The notes: generated from the letters alone by a model not told the origin. A stretch of 64,000 nt of DNA from an uncultured Sphingobacteriales bacterium (GCA_937991535.1 CALKHN010000071.1:1-64000), one strand, 5' to 3'; numbered from the stretch's first letter, positions 43,619 through 52,926 are shown. Numbers and translations are program-made.

Positions 43619-45898
43619 ATGCCTGTTGTTTCTAACATAAAAGCATATATAAAGGGGTTTTATTATTCCTTTCCTATTCAACTTTTTATTCTTCATCTCA
43701 GGCGTTATCAGTTGCTTCTTGTTTTCTGGTTTATTTTAGCCAGCGCGATCAATGGTGACTTCATGAGCACGTTCGGCGCGGACTCCCTTTTCCTCGCTCC
43801 CGAGTACTTTGGAGACGTAAACGGGCTAAGCATGGCCATAGTGGGTGTGGCCACAGGTATTTTTATAACGAGCTGGAACATCACTACTTTTATTTTACAC
43901 AGCAATCAATTCAAATTTTTAGCCACTACTTCTAAACCTTTTTTGAAGTACTGTATTAACAATTCCATTATTCCGCTGTTGTTCCTTATTTTCTATTTGT
44001 CTAAAAGTATTTATTACGATGTGCACAATGAGTTGCTTCCTGTTCGCAGAATTATTGTGTTGATAGCCGGGTTTTTATCGGGACTCAGTTTTGCTTTTGT
44101 GATTTCTTTTTTATATTTTTTCAGAACAGAGAAATCCATGATGCGTACTATGGAGCCTGTTTTCAGGGATCCCAAAACATTTGCCGCACAATTTGGTATT
44201 GGCGGCAAGCATTTTCACGAAAAAGGGATGTTGCACGTAGACTGGTTTTTCAATACAAGGATGAAGTTGAAAAAGCCCCGTAACGTAGCTCATTATTCGC
44301 AGGAATTTATTGATACGGTTTTTAAAAGACATCATTTTAGTGCTGTTATATCCATTATACTCGCATTTTTATTTTTGGCGCTGATTGGGATGCTGATGGA
44401 CAAACCATTTTTTATTATCCCTGCGGCGGCGGCCATCCTTTTATTTTTTTCTGTACTGATCGCGGGATCGGGAGCGTTAACTTACTGGCTTAAAAGCTGG
44501 GCTTTTCCTATTCTGCTGCTCCTGGGTATAGGATTGAATTTTTTGTTTAAAAAAGAGATCATTGATCCGCGCAATAAGGCTTATGGCATAAATTATACTA
44601 ACCGTAGTGAACGGCCGGTTTACACGCGGGACAGCATCATGCAATTGTGTACCATTGAAAAAATGGAAGCGGATAAGGAAAATATGATCCGGATACTGGA
44701 GCGGTGGAAAGAGCGGCAGCCTGAAAAAAAGCCTCTATTGTACATAATAAATGTAAGCGGAGGGGGTACGCGGTCGGCAACATTTACCCTCAATGTAATG
44801 CAGCACATGGATAGCATTATGAATGGAGAACTGTTGAAAAAGACCTTTGTTATTAACGGGGCTTCCGGGGGTATGCTGGGAGCAACTTATTACCGCGAAC
44901 TATTTCGGTTAAAACAGCAGGGTGAGCCGGTTAATCCCCTGGATCAGCAATATGCCGATAATATATCCAAAGATCTTTTGAATGCCCTGTTTTCTTCTTT
45001 TGTGACACGCGATCTTTTTGCGCCCGCCCAGCAGTTCAAAGCGGGAAATTATAGTTATATCAAGGACAGGGGTTATGCTTTTGAGGAGCAGTTCAATCGC
45101 AACACAGGCAGAATATTAGATTATACCTTAAGGGATATTGCTGAAGATGAAACCGCTGCGAAAATACCGCTCATGCTTTTTAATTCTACGATTACCAGAG
45201 ATGGACGCAAAATGATCATCAGCACCCAGCCCGTTAGTTTTATGATGCGTAATTGGCCCGATTCGGCTGCCGGGATAACCGCAGAACCCGATGCTATTGA
45301 TTTTACCGCTATGTTTAACAAGCAGGATCCCTATAGTATCAGGCTTCTTTCTACTTTACGAATTAATGCAACTTTCCCTTATGTTTTGCCTAATGTATGG
45401 CTTCCATCCACACCGATTATAGACGTAATGGATGCAGGCATGCGGGATAACTTCGGGCAGGAATCTTCCCTGCGTTTTTTACATGTTATGGAAAACTGGA
45501 TAACGGATAACACAGGAGGAGTTGTATTTATACAAATACGCGATCGTAAGGATGGTGAATGGGATGAAGGATATGACGACCCCAGCATTACAGGGATGAT
45601 TACAAAACCTATTATGACGCTGCAACACAACTGGATGAAGATGCAGGACTATTATCACGATGAAATGATTCAGTATGCCTATACGGGTTATAGCTTTCCC
45701 TTTAAAAAAATTACTTTTTCCTATACGCCATTACCCCAGCAAAAAGGAGCCGCTTTAAACTTTCATCTTACCCGCAATGAAAAACTAGACATCAGGAGGG
45801 CGCTGCATTCTGAATCAAATGCAGCGTCGTTTAAAAAGATCAGCTTTTTTCATTCCGGCCGCGTAGAGGCCGGATCAACCGAAATGCATTTGGAATAA
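43619..45898 (+). CDS. Membrane-anchored patatin-like phospholipase
   Basis: 759 residues. The N-terminal third has about six or seven transmembrane helices (residues 15-310). The C-terminal catalytic domain of patatin type begins at residue 370. INVSGGGTRSATF is the oxyanion loop, INGASGGMLGATYYRELF the GxSxG nucleophile elbow, and DAGMRDNFGQ supplies the catalytic Asp. It should hydrolyse acyl lipids at the inner membrane. The coding end overlaps the convergent lipid kinase gene by 59 bp. The ATG at 43619 follows an A/T-rich leader. Confidence 0.85.
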   Translation: MPVVSNIKAYIKGFYYSFPIQLFILHLRRYQLLLVFWFILASAINGDFMSTFGADSLFLAPEYFGDVNGLSMAIVGVATGIFITSWNITTFILHSNQFKFLATTSKPFLKYCINNSIIPLLFLIFYLSKSIYYDVHNELLPVRRIIVLIAGFLSGLSFAFVISFLYFFRTEKSMMRTMEPVFRDPKTFAAQFGIGGKHFHEKGMLHVDWFFNTRMKLKKPRNVAHYSQEFIDTVFKRHHFSAVISIILAFLFLALIGMLMDKPFFIIPAAAAILLFFSVLIAGSGALTYWLKSWAFPILLLLGIGLNFLFKKEIIDPRNKAYGINYTNRSERPVYTRDSIMQLCTIEKMEADKENMIRILERWKERQPEKKPLLYIINVSGGGTRSATFTLNVMQHMDSIMNGELLKKTFVINGASGGMLGATYYRELFRLKQQGEPVNPLDQQYADNISKDLLNALFSSFVTRDLFAPAQQFKAGNYSYIKDRGYAFEEQFNRNTGRILDYTLRDIAEDETAAKIPLMLFNSTITRDGRKMIISTQPVSFMMRNWPDSAAGITAEPDAIDFTAMFNKQDPYSIRLLSTLRINATFPYVLPNVWLPSTPIIDVMDAGMRDNFGQESSLRFLHVMENWITDNTGGVVFIQIRDRKDGEWDEGYDDPSITGMITKPIMTLQHNWMKMQDYYHDEMIQYAYTGYSFPFKKITFSYTPLPQQKGAALNFHLTRNEKLDIRRALHSESNAASFKKISFFHSGRVEAGSTEMHLE

Positions 45899-46754
45899 CG
45901 CTGATGGCGAAACCTGGAGCCGTAGGTTTGGGATCACCATCAATGTGCAGCGGAGCCAAGTCTGGATTTTTGATATAGAGATTTTTCGTTTGATAATAAA
46001 TAACACCCTTTTTTTTATAACGAATTTCTTTCACCTCCCCCCTCCATATTTGCTGCAGTACTGCAAGCAGCATATGCGGCTTATTCATTTTCTGTACAAT
46101 TACAATATCCAGTAAACCATCATTAAGATCTGCTTTCGGTGCAATGGTAAACTGGTTGCCAAACTGGTTGCTGTTGGCTATACTAACAAAAAATGCTTCT
46201 GTAAAAATAGAATTGCCATTTGCATTAATCTCAAAGCGGTATGGTTTTGCCTTAATAAAATTAGTATAGGTTTGCTTTATGTAGGTTATAAGGCCCCTGC
46301 GGTTTTGCTTTGCGAAATCATGCGCCACCTGTGCATCAAAACCTAAACCGCTAAGCATACACGAGAAATTATTATTGATCGTAAATGCATCGGTGTATAC
46401 CGGCGTGCCTGTGAAAATAAGGTCAATGGCCTTCTGAGGATTTTTAGAGATACCAGCGCAAAAAGCAAGTCCGTTGCCTGAGCCGCAGGGGATAAGTCCA
46501 AAATTAACACCCGTATCTCTCAGGTTATACACCACACTGCTTATGGTGCCGTCACCGCCGGCTACCACAATGTCTGTTACGTCATCTTGTAATATTTTAG
46601 CTCGGATAGCATCATAATCGCCTTCGGCATTGGTGGGATAAATTTCAAAATCTATTCCCCGGCCGGTAAGTTTTTTTTCAATCAGCTTCCTGATACGGGA
46701 CTTGTTTCCTGTGCCGGCAATTGGGTTGAGCAAAAAGATTATGCTGCGTTTCAT
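45840..46754 (-). CDS. Diacylglycerol kinase family lipid kinase (YegS/DgkB-like)
   Basis: About 304 residues. The catalytic domain has FLLNPIAGTGNK, VVAGGDGTISSVVYNLRDT (GGDGT ATP loop) and LIPCGSGNGLAF, with FGNQFTIAPKADLNDGLLDIVIV in the second domain. It transfers phosphate from ATP to a lipid such as diacylglycerol or a sphingoid base. ATG 46754 starts just before the fold; ATG 46769 is an alternative. The 3' end overlaps the patatin gene, another lipid-acting enzyme, in convergent orientation. Confidence 0.9.
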   Translation of the reverse strand: MKRSIIFLLNPIAGTGNKSRIRKLIEKKLTGRGIDFEIYPTNAEGDYDAIRAKILQDDVTDIVVAGGDGTISSVVYNLRDTGVNFGLIPCGSGNGLAFCAGISKNPQKAIDLIFTGTPVYTDAFTINNNFSCMLSGLGFDAQVAHDFAKQNRRGLITYIKQTYTNFIKAKPYRFEINANGNSIFTEAFFVSIANSNQFGNQFTIAPKADLNDGLLDIVIVQKMNKPHMLLAVLQQIWRGEVKEIRYKKKGVIYYQTKNLYIKNPDLAPLHIDGDPKPTAPGFAISVIPNAFRLIRPLRGRNEKS

Positions 46755-46904
46755 ACCTGCAAACTGCATAACTTAAAAGATATAGGAACAATCGTGTGCT
46801 ATTATCTTCTCATATTTTTGCGATAGCTTCAACCGCATTTTAAGGTACATTAAGCACAGCAGGCATTTCTGCAGAACTGAGCATTTGCAGGTGAAAAATA
46901 AAAA

Positions 46905-47462
46905 CTAGGCTCTTTGTGATACTTTTTTCTTGCTTTTCAAAGCCTGGGTAATAGCCGCAGAAAGATTTTGTAAAGTGGGTTTTCCTTCAAAGCGTTCCCC
47001 ATTCACAAATATGGCAGGTATATCTGTAATTCCTGCATCCACAGCCTGCATCTGGTCATCTCTTACATACCATCCAAATTTTGAATTCATCAGGTCGTCC
47101 AGAAAATGTTTGCGGGTAACTCCAATATCCCGGGCATAGCCCTTAAGACTGATGGTACCCAAATTACGCTGGTGATGAAGCAAAATGTTATGCATTTCCC
47201 AGAATTTACCTTCCTGGCCTGCAGCAATGGCAGCTTCGGCAGCTTTAAAGGAACGCTGGTGAATACGGGTAAGTGGGAAATGACGAAAATTGTATTTTAT
47301 CTTTCCTTTATATGTTTCCAGCAACTGCCGCACAACATCGTGAATCTTAGCTGTTTCTGCACTTTCATAATCTCCGTACTCCTCAATGAGCACTTTTGCC
47401 TCCGGATCGCCAACAATCATTTCTTTTGGTGGTATTATCCTTTCTTCGACTTTAAACTTCAT
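46905..47462 (-). CDS. DsbA-fold protein lacking the CxxC active site
   Basis: 185 residues with the DsbA/FrnE-like thioredoxin fold. VLIEEYGDYESAETAKIHDVV is where active members read GDYxCPxC, and the cis-Pro loop TDIPAIFVNGERFEG is preserved. The two catalytic cysteines are replaced (residues 34-37 read SAET), and the protein has no cysteine at all. It cannot be a thiol-disulfide oxidoreductase; it may bind peptide or a partner. No signal peptide is present, so it is cytoplasmic. Confidence 0.85.
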   Translation of the reverse strand: MKFKVEERIIPPKEMIVGDPEAKVLIEEYGDYESAETAKIHDVVRQLLETYKGKIKYNFRHFPLTRIHQRSFKAAEAAIAAGQEGKFWEMHNILLHHQRNLGTISLKGYARDIGVTRKHFLDDLMNSKFGWYVRDDQMQAVDAGITDIPAIFVNGERFEGKPTLQNLSAAITQALKSKKKVSQRA

Positions 47463-47663
47463 GATCCAATCTTTTTATGATTAACCTAATAGTGTCAAAA
47501 TAGATGCCATTTCATCCTTCCTGACGTAAACCTGTATAATATAAGGTAAAGATCATCAATTTTCAATGATTTACAACATATTGATACAATATACTGTATA
47601 ATGACAAATTGTCTTAACATGTTATATTTTTTTAACAAAAAATCTGGTAGGTTTGGAAGCTAA

Positions 47664-48407
47664 ATGCTTGAATTTATGGCCAATGGCACTACAACCGAGA
47701 TTCGCTTTTTGGAAGGACCGCAGTCGAGATGGGAAGAATTTAAATTTGTTATAAAAGCTGCCTGGGAATTTATTAAAGGATTCAGGGCTTTGCATTTTAC
47801 AGGACCATGCGTTACTATTTTTGGGTCGGCAAGATTTAAAGAAGATCATGAGTATTATGTACTTACGCAAAAACTATCGGGTGAAATCGCAAAACTTGGT
47901 TTTACTATAATGACCGGTGGCGGACCAGGAATTATGGAGGCCGCTAATCGTGGGGCAAAAGATGTTGGCGGCCGATCGGTGGGATGCAATATTGTTTTAC
48001 CTCATGAACAATACCCCAATCCTTACCTCGATAAATGGGTGAACATCAAATACTTCTTTGTACGTAAAACCCTGCTGATAAAATATTCTTATACTTTTGT
48101 GGTGATGCCAGGCGGATTTGGAACGCTTGATGAGTTTTTTGAAGCGTTAACCCTTATCCAAACCAAAATGATCAATGCATTCCCTATTATTATTTTTTGC
48201 AAAGATTTCCATAAGGAATTAATGGATTATATAGAAAAACTGATCGTTGCCGGAACGATTTCGCCCGTTGATCTGGACCTGGTATTGCTTACCGATTCTG
48301 TTGAAGAAGCGGTTGAACATATTAAAACGAACAGTATTAAGCAGTTCGGGTTAAAATATACGGAGGCAAAACCTAGCAGGTGGCTGTTTGAAAAGCGGTA
48401 TTTTTAA
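47664..48407 (+). CDS. LOG family protein (TIGR00730, Rossmann fold)
   Basis: A 247-residue nucleotide-processing protein. VTIFGSARF at the first strand, TGGGPGIMEAANRGAKD and the MPGGFGTLDEFFEALTLIQT block form the LOG catalytic site, which cleaves nucleoside 5'-monophosphates to base and ribose 5-phosphate (cytokinin-type riboside phosphoribohydrolase). In bacteria the physiological substrate is usually unknown. It is divergent from the DsbA-fold gene. Confidence 0.9.
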   Translation: MLEFMANGTTTEIRFLEGPQSRWEEFKFVIKAAWEFIKGFRALHFTGPCVTIFGSARFKEDHEYYVLTQKLSGEIAKLGFTIMTGGGPGIMEAANRGAKDVGGRSVGCNIVLPHEQYPNPYLDKWVNIKYFFVRKTLLIKYSYTFVVMPGGFGTLDEFFEALTLIQTKMINAFPIIIFCKDFHKELMDYIEKLIVAGTISPVDLDLVLLTDSVEEAVEHIKTNSIKQFGLKYTEAKPSRWLFEKRYF

Positions 48408-48444
48408 AGACTGTTTAAATACGCATTGGAAAGCACACTTATAA

Positions 48445-48480
48445 AAACAATAATGCCACCTGGTAATGGCACTATTGTTT
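48445..48480 (-). terminator. Hairpin terminator between LOG and osmC genes
   Basis: Arms AAACAATAATGCCA and TGGCACTATTGTTT pair with one A-C mismatch around an 8-nt loop. On the minus strand the stem is followed by TTTTTATAAG, suitable for ending osmC. It lies between convergent genes, so it may serve both. Confidence 0.65.
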
Positions 48481-48515
48481 AGGTGTAAGATAATATCACT
48501 TTAAAAAATATTCTA

Positions 48516-48926
48516 TTACAACAAGGTAGCGTCTAACGTAATATCGGCATTCAGCAATTTACTGATGGGGCAGTTCGTCTTGGCATCCGCAGCAGCCGCG
48601 TCAAATTTGGCCTTATCAATACCGGGTACTTTTGCTTTTAGTACCAGGTGAGAAGAAGTGACAGTCATACCTTCCAGTGTAATGGTACAATCGGTATTGA
48701 TCTCATCGGCCGTAAACCCTGCTTCATTCAATACAAATGCCAGCTTCATGCTAAAACAACCTGCATGAGCTGCGGCAACCAGTTCCTCCGGGTTGGTGCC
48801 TGTGCCTTCCTCAAAACGCGACTTATACGAATATTGTGCTTTACTGAGCACGGTGCTTTGGGTGCTTACTACGCCATTACCATCTTTGCCAGTGCCGTTC
48901 CACACGGCGGTTGCTGAACGTTTCAT
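48516..48926 (-). CDS. osmC: OsmC family peroxiredoxin
   Basis: A 136-residue OsmC/Ohr-type organic hydroperoxide reductase. NPEELVAAAHAGCFSMKLAFVL carries the peroxidatic Cys and AKTNCPISKLLNADITLD the resolving Cys; EEGTGTNPEELVAA is characteristic of OsmC. It protects against organic peroxides. Complete and normal in length (about 140). The start is ATG at 48926. Confidence 0.93.
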   Translation of the reverse strand: MKRSATAVWNGTGKDGNGVVSTQSTVLSKAQYSYKSRFEEGTGTNPEELVAAAHAGCFSMKLAFVLNEAGFTADEINTDCTITLEGMTVTSSHLVLKAKVPGIDKAKFDAAAADAKTNCPISKLLNADITLDATLL

Positions 48927-49110
48927 ATTTTATTATTTATTTGTTACGAAAATACAAATTGCACCAAGAGGAGGATTACGGATCGCAGGATTAAAATAAC
49001 AAATTCCAACAAGCCATCCGGTCATTACAAGTTACTAAGTTCCGAAATCTTTTCGAGCCTTTGACGTATAACAAATAATTTTACGTTTTTCGAAAATCAA
49101 ATCGTTTTAA

Positions 49111-50256
49111 ATGCCACCTGTCATTTCCAAACTTCCGGAAGTGGGTACAACCATTTTTACAGTGATGAGCTCCCTGGCAAAGGAATACAATGCGGTAAAC
49201 CTCGGGCAGGGCTTCCCGGATTTTGACATGAATGAAGAACTGATTGCAAGGGTAAATGAAGCCATGCAAAAGGGATATAACCAGTATACCCACATGAACG
49301 GTTACCTGCCACTGCGCGAAGCGCTTGCCGAAAAAATAGCAGATCTGTATGGATCAAATATAGATGCCGATACCGAAATTACCGTTACGCCCGGCGGTAC
49401 CTATGCTATATACACTGCATTGACCAGCGTACTACAACCAGGCGATGAGGTGATCATTTTTCAGCCGGGCTACGACAGTTATATACCCAATGTGCTCATC
49501 AATGGCGCTAAGCCCGTATTGATCCCTTTACAATATCCTGATTATTCTGTTAACTGGGAAGCAGTACGCAAAGCCGTTACGCCGCGCACCCGCATGATCA
49601 TGCTCAATTCGCCGCATAACCCCACAGGGGCCATACTGCGGGAGCAAGATATAGCAGCATTGAGAACTATTGTTACAGGAACGGATATTTTTATATTGAG
49701 CGACGAGGTATACGAACATGTAATATTTGATGAATTGCCACACCAGAGCATGCTTCGTTACCCCGATTTGCTGGAAAGAAGTTTCGTGTGTTTTTCTTTT
49801 GGGAAGATCTATCACTGCACGGGCTGGAAGATCGGTTATTGCGTAGCGCCGGCAGCGGCGATGAATGAATTCAGGAAAGTGCACCAGTTCAATTGTTTTT
49901 CAACCGATACGCCCAAACAGGTAGCGCTTGCCTCTTTTTTACAACAAAAAGACCAGTATGAAACGCTGGGCAGTTTTATACAGCAAAAAAGAGATTATTT
50001 TTTGCGATTGATGAAGGATACAAAATTCAGGATGTATAACTCCTATGGCAGTTACTTTATTTTGGGCAGCTATGGCCATTTCAGCGAAGAAGCCGAAAAG
50101 GATATCGCCATCCGCATTACCAAAGACCATGGTGTAGCCACGATCCCGGTTTCCGCATTTTACCAAACACCCACCGATAACAAAGTGCTGCGTTTTTGTT
50201 TTTGTAAAAAAGAAGAAACACTGGAGAAGGCGGTGGAAAGGTTGAGGGGGGTATAA
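49111..50256 (+). CDS. Methionine aminotransferase (class I/II PLP enzyme)
   Basis: 381 residues of fold-type I. Markers are NLGQGFPDFD near the N-terminus, TVTPGGTYAIYTA, NSPHNPTGAILRE (PLP-phosphate/Asn site), FILSDEVYEHVIFD and the SFGKIYHCTGWKIGYCVAP block, with the PLP lysine at about K232. This arrangement is that of YbdL/KAT-like methionine aminotransferases, which transaminate the keto acid of the methionine salvage pathway. The accessory island begins immediately after the stop. Confidence 0.9.
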   Translation: MPPVISKLPEVGTTIFTVMSSLAKEYNAVNLGQGFPDFDMNEELIARVNEAMQKGYNQYTHMNGYLPLREALAEKIADLYGSNIDADTEITVTPGGTYAIYTALTSVLQPGDEVIIFQPGYDSYIPNVLINGAKPVLIPLQYPDYSVNWEAVRKAVTPRTRMIMLNSPHNPTGAILREQDIAALRTIVTGTDIFILSDEVYEHVIFDELPHQSMLRYPDLLERSFVCFSFGKIYHCTGWKIGYCVAPAAAMNEFRKVHQFNCFSTDTPKQVALASFLQQKDQYETLGSFIQQKRDYFLRLMKDTKFRMYNSYGSYFILGSYGHFSEEAEKDIAIRITKDHGVATIPVSAFYQTPTDNKVLRFCFCKKEETLEKAVERLRGV

Positions 50257-50369
50257 CTATAGCCGCACTTCTGGAAGCCATCCGCGTGGGCGAGGACCTT
50301 ACTGCTGAGAATCGGTTCGGTTATATTTATTCTTTTTGCTATATTGTTTCTGTATTTACCGCCTTACCA

Positions 50370-51119
50370 ATGAACCAGAACCCTGAACAGCTTGCCCGCG
50401 ATAAAATAGATTCCGAACTGATCCGGAGTGGCTGGCTTAAGAACTTAGGCGACCAGCCCGAACAGGAATCCATAGCATTGAGACAAAGTATTTTAAAAAA
50501 GGCGTTTGAGGGGAAACTGGTAAATACTACTACGCAAGCTGTTTCTTTCAAGCCTAAAAATCAATACTTTTTTGATTGTCAGATATTGGGCTACATCATA
50601 CGAGCTTCAAAAAAGAAAAACATCAGGCATGGTGAAATGACTTTAGCAAAATACGCTTACCTGGCAGTAAAAATCTTTGGAATTCCATTGTCATACATTT
50701 TTCAACAATGGCATTTAGGACCATATCCTCCGGAAATAAAAAAGGCTGTGAATAACAAGCAATTCTTTTTGCATACTAAAAGCGGATTAGATTTAGCCGA
50801 TGAAGAGAAATTGTTAAAGTATGAGAATCCCTATCCTGAGCAAACAGAGCAAGCTGTTGATGAACTCATTGCTATTTTTGAAAAATATGATGCAAAAAAC
50901 AGGGCGCATAAAACCGAACTTTTAGCTACCGTTTGTAAAGTACTTGAAGATACAGTGTCTACAGATTTTTCTGCAGTGAGGGATGCTATGCGCAACTGGA
51001 AAATAGAGTTGAAAAATTCCTCTTATAGGAATAAAGCTGAAAAATTTAATGAGGAGGAAACAAAGCAGTGCCTAAGCTTTATAATGAAAAGAGGTTGGGG
51101 CCATAAATTAACACAATAA
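50370..51119 (+). CDS. HsdR-start/HsdS-tail chimera with a C-terminal Panacea-like domain
   Basis: 249 residues from ATG 50370. Residues 1-22 (NQNPEQLARDKIDSELIRSGW) look like the N-terminus of type I HsdR. Residues 37-51 (LRQSILKKAFEGKLV) are the conserved C-terminal helix of HsdS. The remaining 190 residues resemble SocA/Panacea-type domains: MTLAKYAYLAVKIFGIPLSY followed by FQQWHLGPYPPEIKKAV. It is best explained by deletion from the hsdR start to the hsdS end, leaving the fused domain. Panacea domains act as antitoxins or regulators; that role is only a guess here. It is 7 bp upstream of the DUF262 gene, so probably in one operon. Confidence 0.7.
   Translation: MNQNPEQLARDKIDSELIRSGWLKNLGDQPEQESIALRQSILKKAFEGKLVNTTTQAVSFKPKNQYFFDCQILGYIIRASKKKNIRHGEMTLAKYAYLAVKIFGIPLSYIFQQWHLGPYPPEIKKAVNNKQFFLHTKSGLDLADEEKLLKYENPYPEQTEQAVDELIAIFEKYDAKNRAHKTELLATVCKVLEDTVSTDFSAVRDAMRNWKIELKNSSYRNKAEKFNEEETKQCLSFIMKRGWGHKLTQ
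50474..50511 (+). repeat. HsdS-tail repeat copy 1 (inside the chimeric gene)
   Basis: A 38-bp segment (AGCATTGAGACAAAGTATTT onward) differs at about four positions from the matching parts of the copies at 52858-52895 and 53885-53922. It encodes the ALRQSILKKAFEG part of the HsdS C-terminal helix. Confidence 0.7.
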
Positions 51120-51126
51120 CCATCTG

Positions 51127-52788
51127 ATGATTAGCATCAAAAAATATAGTCTGCGGCAGCTTAAACAAAAATTTGTAAATAGAGATTTTGCTATTCCTGA
51201 AATTCAACGCCAGTATGTTTGGAAAAAGCAGCAGGTTCTAAAGCTGATGGATAGTATATTTAGAAATTATCCAATTGGGATCGGGTTGGTGTGGAATACT
51301 CCTTTTTCAAAAGCCATTAATATCAGACCTAACAATAGGACAATTGTACCTCCTTTTAATAAGAAAGCAAAGCACACCGAATTGATTATTGATGGGCAAC
51401 AAAGATTATCTACAATATTCGGTGTAATTATGGGTATTGAGGAGAGACCCGATGCAGGCTCGTATATTAATTTCCGTGACTTGTTTTTTAACTGCGATAA
51501 GCAAGCAGAACGGCGATTTGTTTTTTCCTCGAGATACGATGAGAACACTAAAGGGTATATAAGGTTACACGATTTGCTGAATACACAACCTGCTGTTTTA
51601 AGACGCAGGCTTAGTTTAACAAATAGAGAAACCTCCGAGGCTACCAAATGTTTTAAAGCTTTTCATCATTACTCCTTTTTGCTATTGATGTTTACCGGCA
51701 GCAATGTGGACGATATCAGGGAGGTTTTTGTTAGAATCAATTCTGCCGGGATGAGAGTTAATCGTGCAGATACACTTTTTGCAAAAGCAACAGATGTAAG
51801 CCTGCGTGATCATATTTTGGATACGAAGAGAGGTCTTAAGCATTCCTATCAGTTTATTTCCAATGAAGCAATGCAAAGTGCTTTGGGGCTTGCGTATGGA
51901 GCAACGACAATTACAGGAAGGGTGTTGGAATCGGTATTAACAAAAATTGAGAAAAATAAGAAACATAATGGGGAGTTCACTAAAATATGGAAGAACCTTC
52001 AGTACGGATATGAAGAAGCTGTTGATTTTCTTGTGAATCATTTAAAGATCATTCATCCCTCGTTACTTCCGTATCAAAATATATATACACTGCTTTCATT
52101 TTTCTTTTATTTAAATAAATCAAGAGCAAAGCCCTCGCAAATAAAAGAGATAAAGAAATGGTTTTGGTTTACAGCGTGTGGTGAAAGATATTCCGGAGCG
52201 GCTTTCAACAGAAATATTCCTGATGACATTAAATTTTTTAAACGATTAGCCAAAACAAGCAATGCAAAATTCATTCCTTCTGAAAAAGTTAGTCCTGCCG
52301 ATTTCTTAAAAATAGATTATCAAAAATCTTCCAGTATCTCAAAGGCTTATTTCCTTATGCTGCGAAGCAAAAGGCCGGCATATTTGTTAAATGGGTATGA
52401 AATGATATTGGATGATGCCTCATCTGTTTCAAATCGAAAAGACAGACATCATATTTTCCCTAAGGCACATTTAAGGCGAATACAAGTTAACCCGAGATGG
52501 ATAAATTCAATTTGCAATATTTGTTACATAGAAGCTGATGAAAATCAATCTATAAATGACATCCACCCCAGAAATTACCTAAAGGAATATAAAAAGCACC
52601 GACATTTTACAAGGGTAATGAAGAGCCATTTAATTCCAGCATCTGCTATAAGCCCTGTTTGGGATACAAATAATAAACGGAGCTTTTTGAATTTTCTGAA
52701 TGTTAGAGGGAAACTTATAGTCGGCGAAATTGAAAAGCTTGCAGGAACTAAATTGTTTGAAAAATTTGATGAAATTAGAAGAATCTGA
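51127..52788 (+). CDS. DUF262 and HNH domain protein (GmrSD-like candidate nuclease)
   Basis: 553 residues. The N-terminal DUF262/ParB-like domain has FAIPEIQRQYVWKKQQVLKLMDSI (residues 21-45) and IIDGQQRLSTIFG (87-99), the nucleotide-hydrolysing signature of GmrS. The middle is helical. The C-terminal part has an HNH-type site starting at about D439 (DRHHIFPKAHLRR), then ICNICYIEADENQSINDIHPRNYL, as in GmrD. In known GmrSD enzymes, NTP-driven cleavage of modified phage DNA is the role; here this is inferred. The start is ATG 51127, 7 bp after the chimera, which suggests translational coupling. Its stop is about 20 bp before HsdS-tail copy 2. Confidence 0.85.
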   Translation: MISIKKYSLRQLKQKFVNRDFAIPEIQRQYVWKKQQVLKLMDSIFRNYPIGIGLVWNTPFSKAINIRPNNRTIVPPFNKKAKHTELIIDGQQRLSTIFGVIMGIEERPDAGSYINFRDLFFNCDKQAERRFVFSSRYDENTKGYIRLHDLLNTQPAVLRRRLSLTNRETSEATKCFKAFHHYSFLLLMFTGSNVDDIREVFVRINSAGMRVNRADTLFAKATDVSLRDHILDTKRGLKHSYQFISNEAMQSALGLAYGATTITGRVLESVLTKIEKNKKHNGEFTKIWKNLQYGYEEAVDFLVNHLKIIHPSLLPYQNIYTLLSFFFYLNKSRAKPSQIKEIKKWFWFTACGERYSGAAFNRNIPDDIKFFKRLAKTSNAKFIPSEKVSPADFLKIDYQKSSSISKAYFLMLRSKRPAYLLNGYEMILDDASSVSNRKDRHHIFPKAHLRRIQVNPRWINSICNICYIEADENQSINDIHPRNYLKEYKKHRHFTRVMKSHLIPASAISPVWDTNNKRSFLNFLNVRGKLIVGEIEKLAGTKLFEKFDEIRRI

Positions 52789-52807
52789 AAATAATAAGCA
52801 TTAGGCC

Positions 52808-52908
52808 TTGCCGATAAAATGGAAGAAAGCATTACCCAAAGCCTGCAACAGGCAGAGGCGTTGAGGCAAAGCATTCTAAAAAAGGCGTTTGAGGGAAAGT
52901 TGATTTGA
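52808..52908 (+). pseudogene. hsdS: HsdS C-terminal tail remnant, copy 2
   Basis: In frame from 52808 to the TGA at 52906, the sequence codes for the HsdS dimer helix ADKMEESITQ, SLQQAEALRQSILKKAFEGKL. This is the last 33 residues of a Bacteroidota HsdS, with no specificity domain and no start codon of its own beyond an internal ATG. It lies between the DUF262 gene and the 309-residue gene. Confidence 0.75.
52830..52895 (+). repeat. 66-bp direct repeat, left copy
   Basis: This is the left member of a pair of direct repeats that flank the gene at 52927-53856. It differs from the right copy (53857-53922) at 6 of 66 positions. The repeats are the coding DNA of HsdS tails, not a classical transposon end. 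Confidence 0.85.
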
Positions 52909-52926
52909 ATAAAATAAAACAACCGT

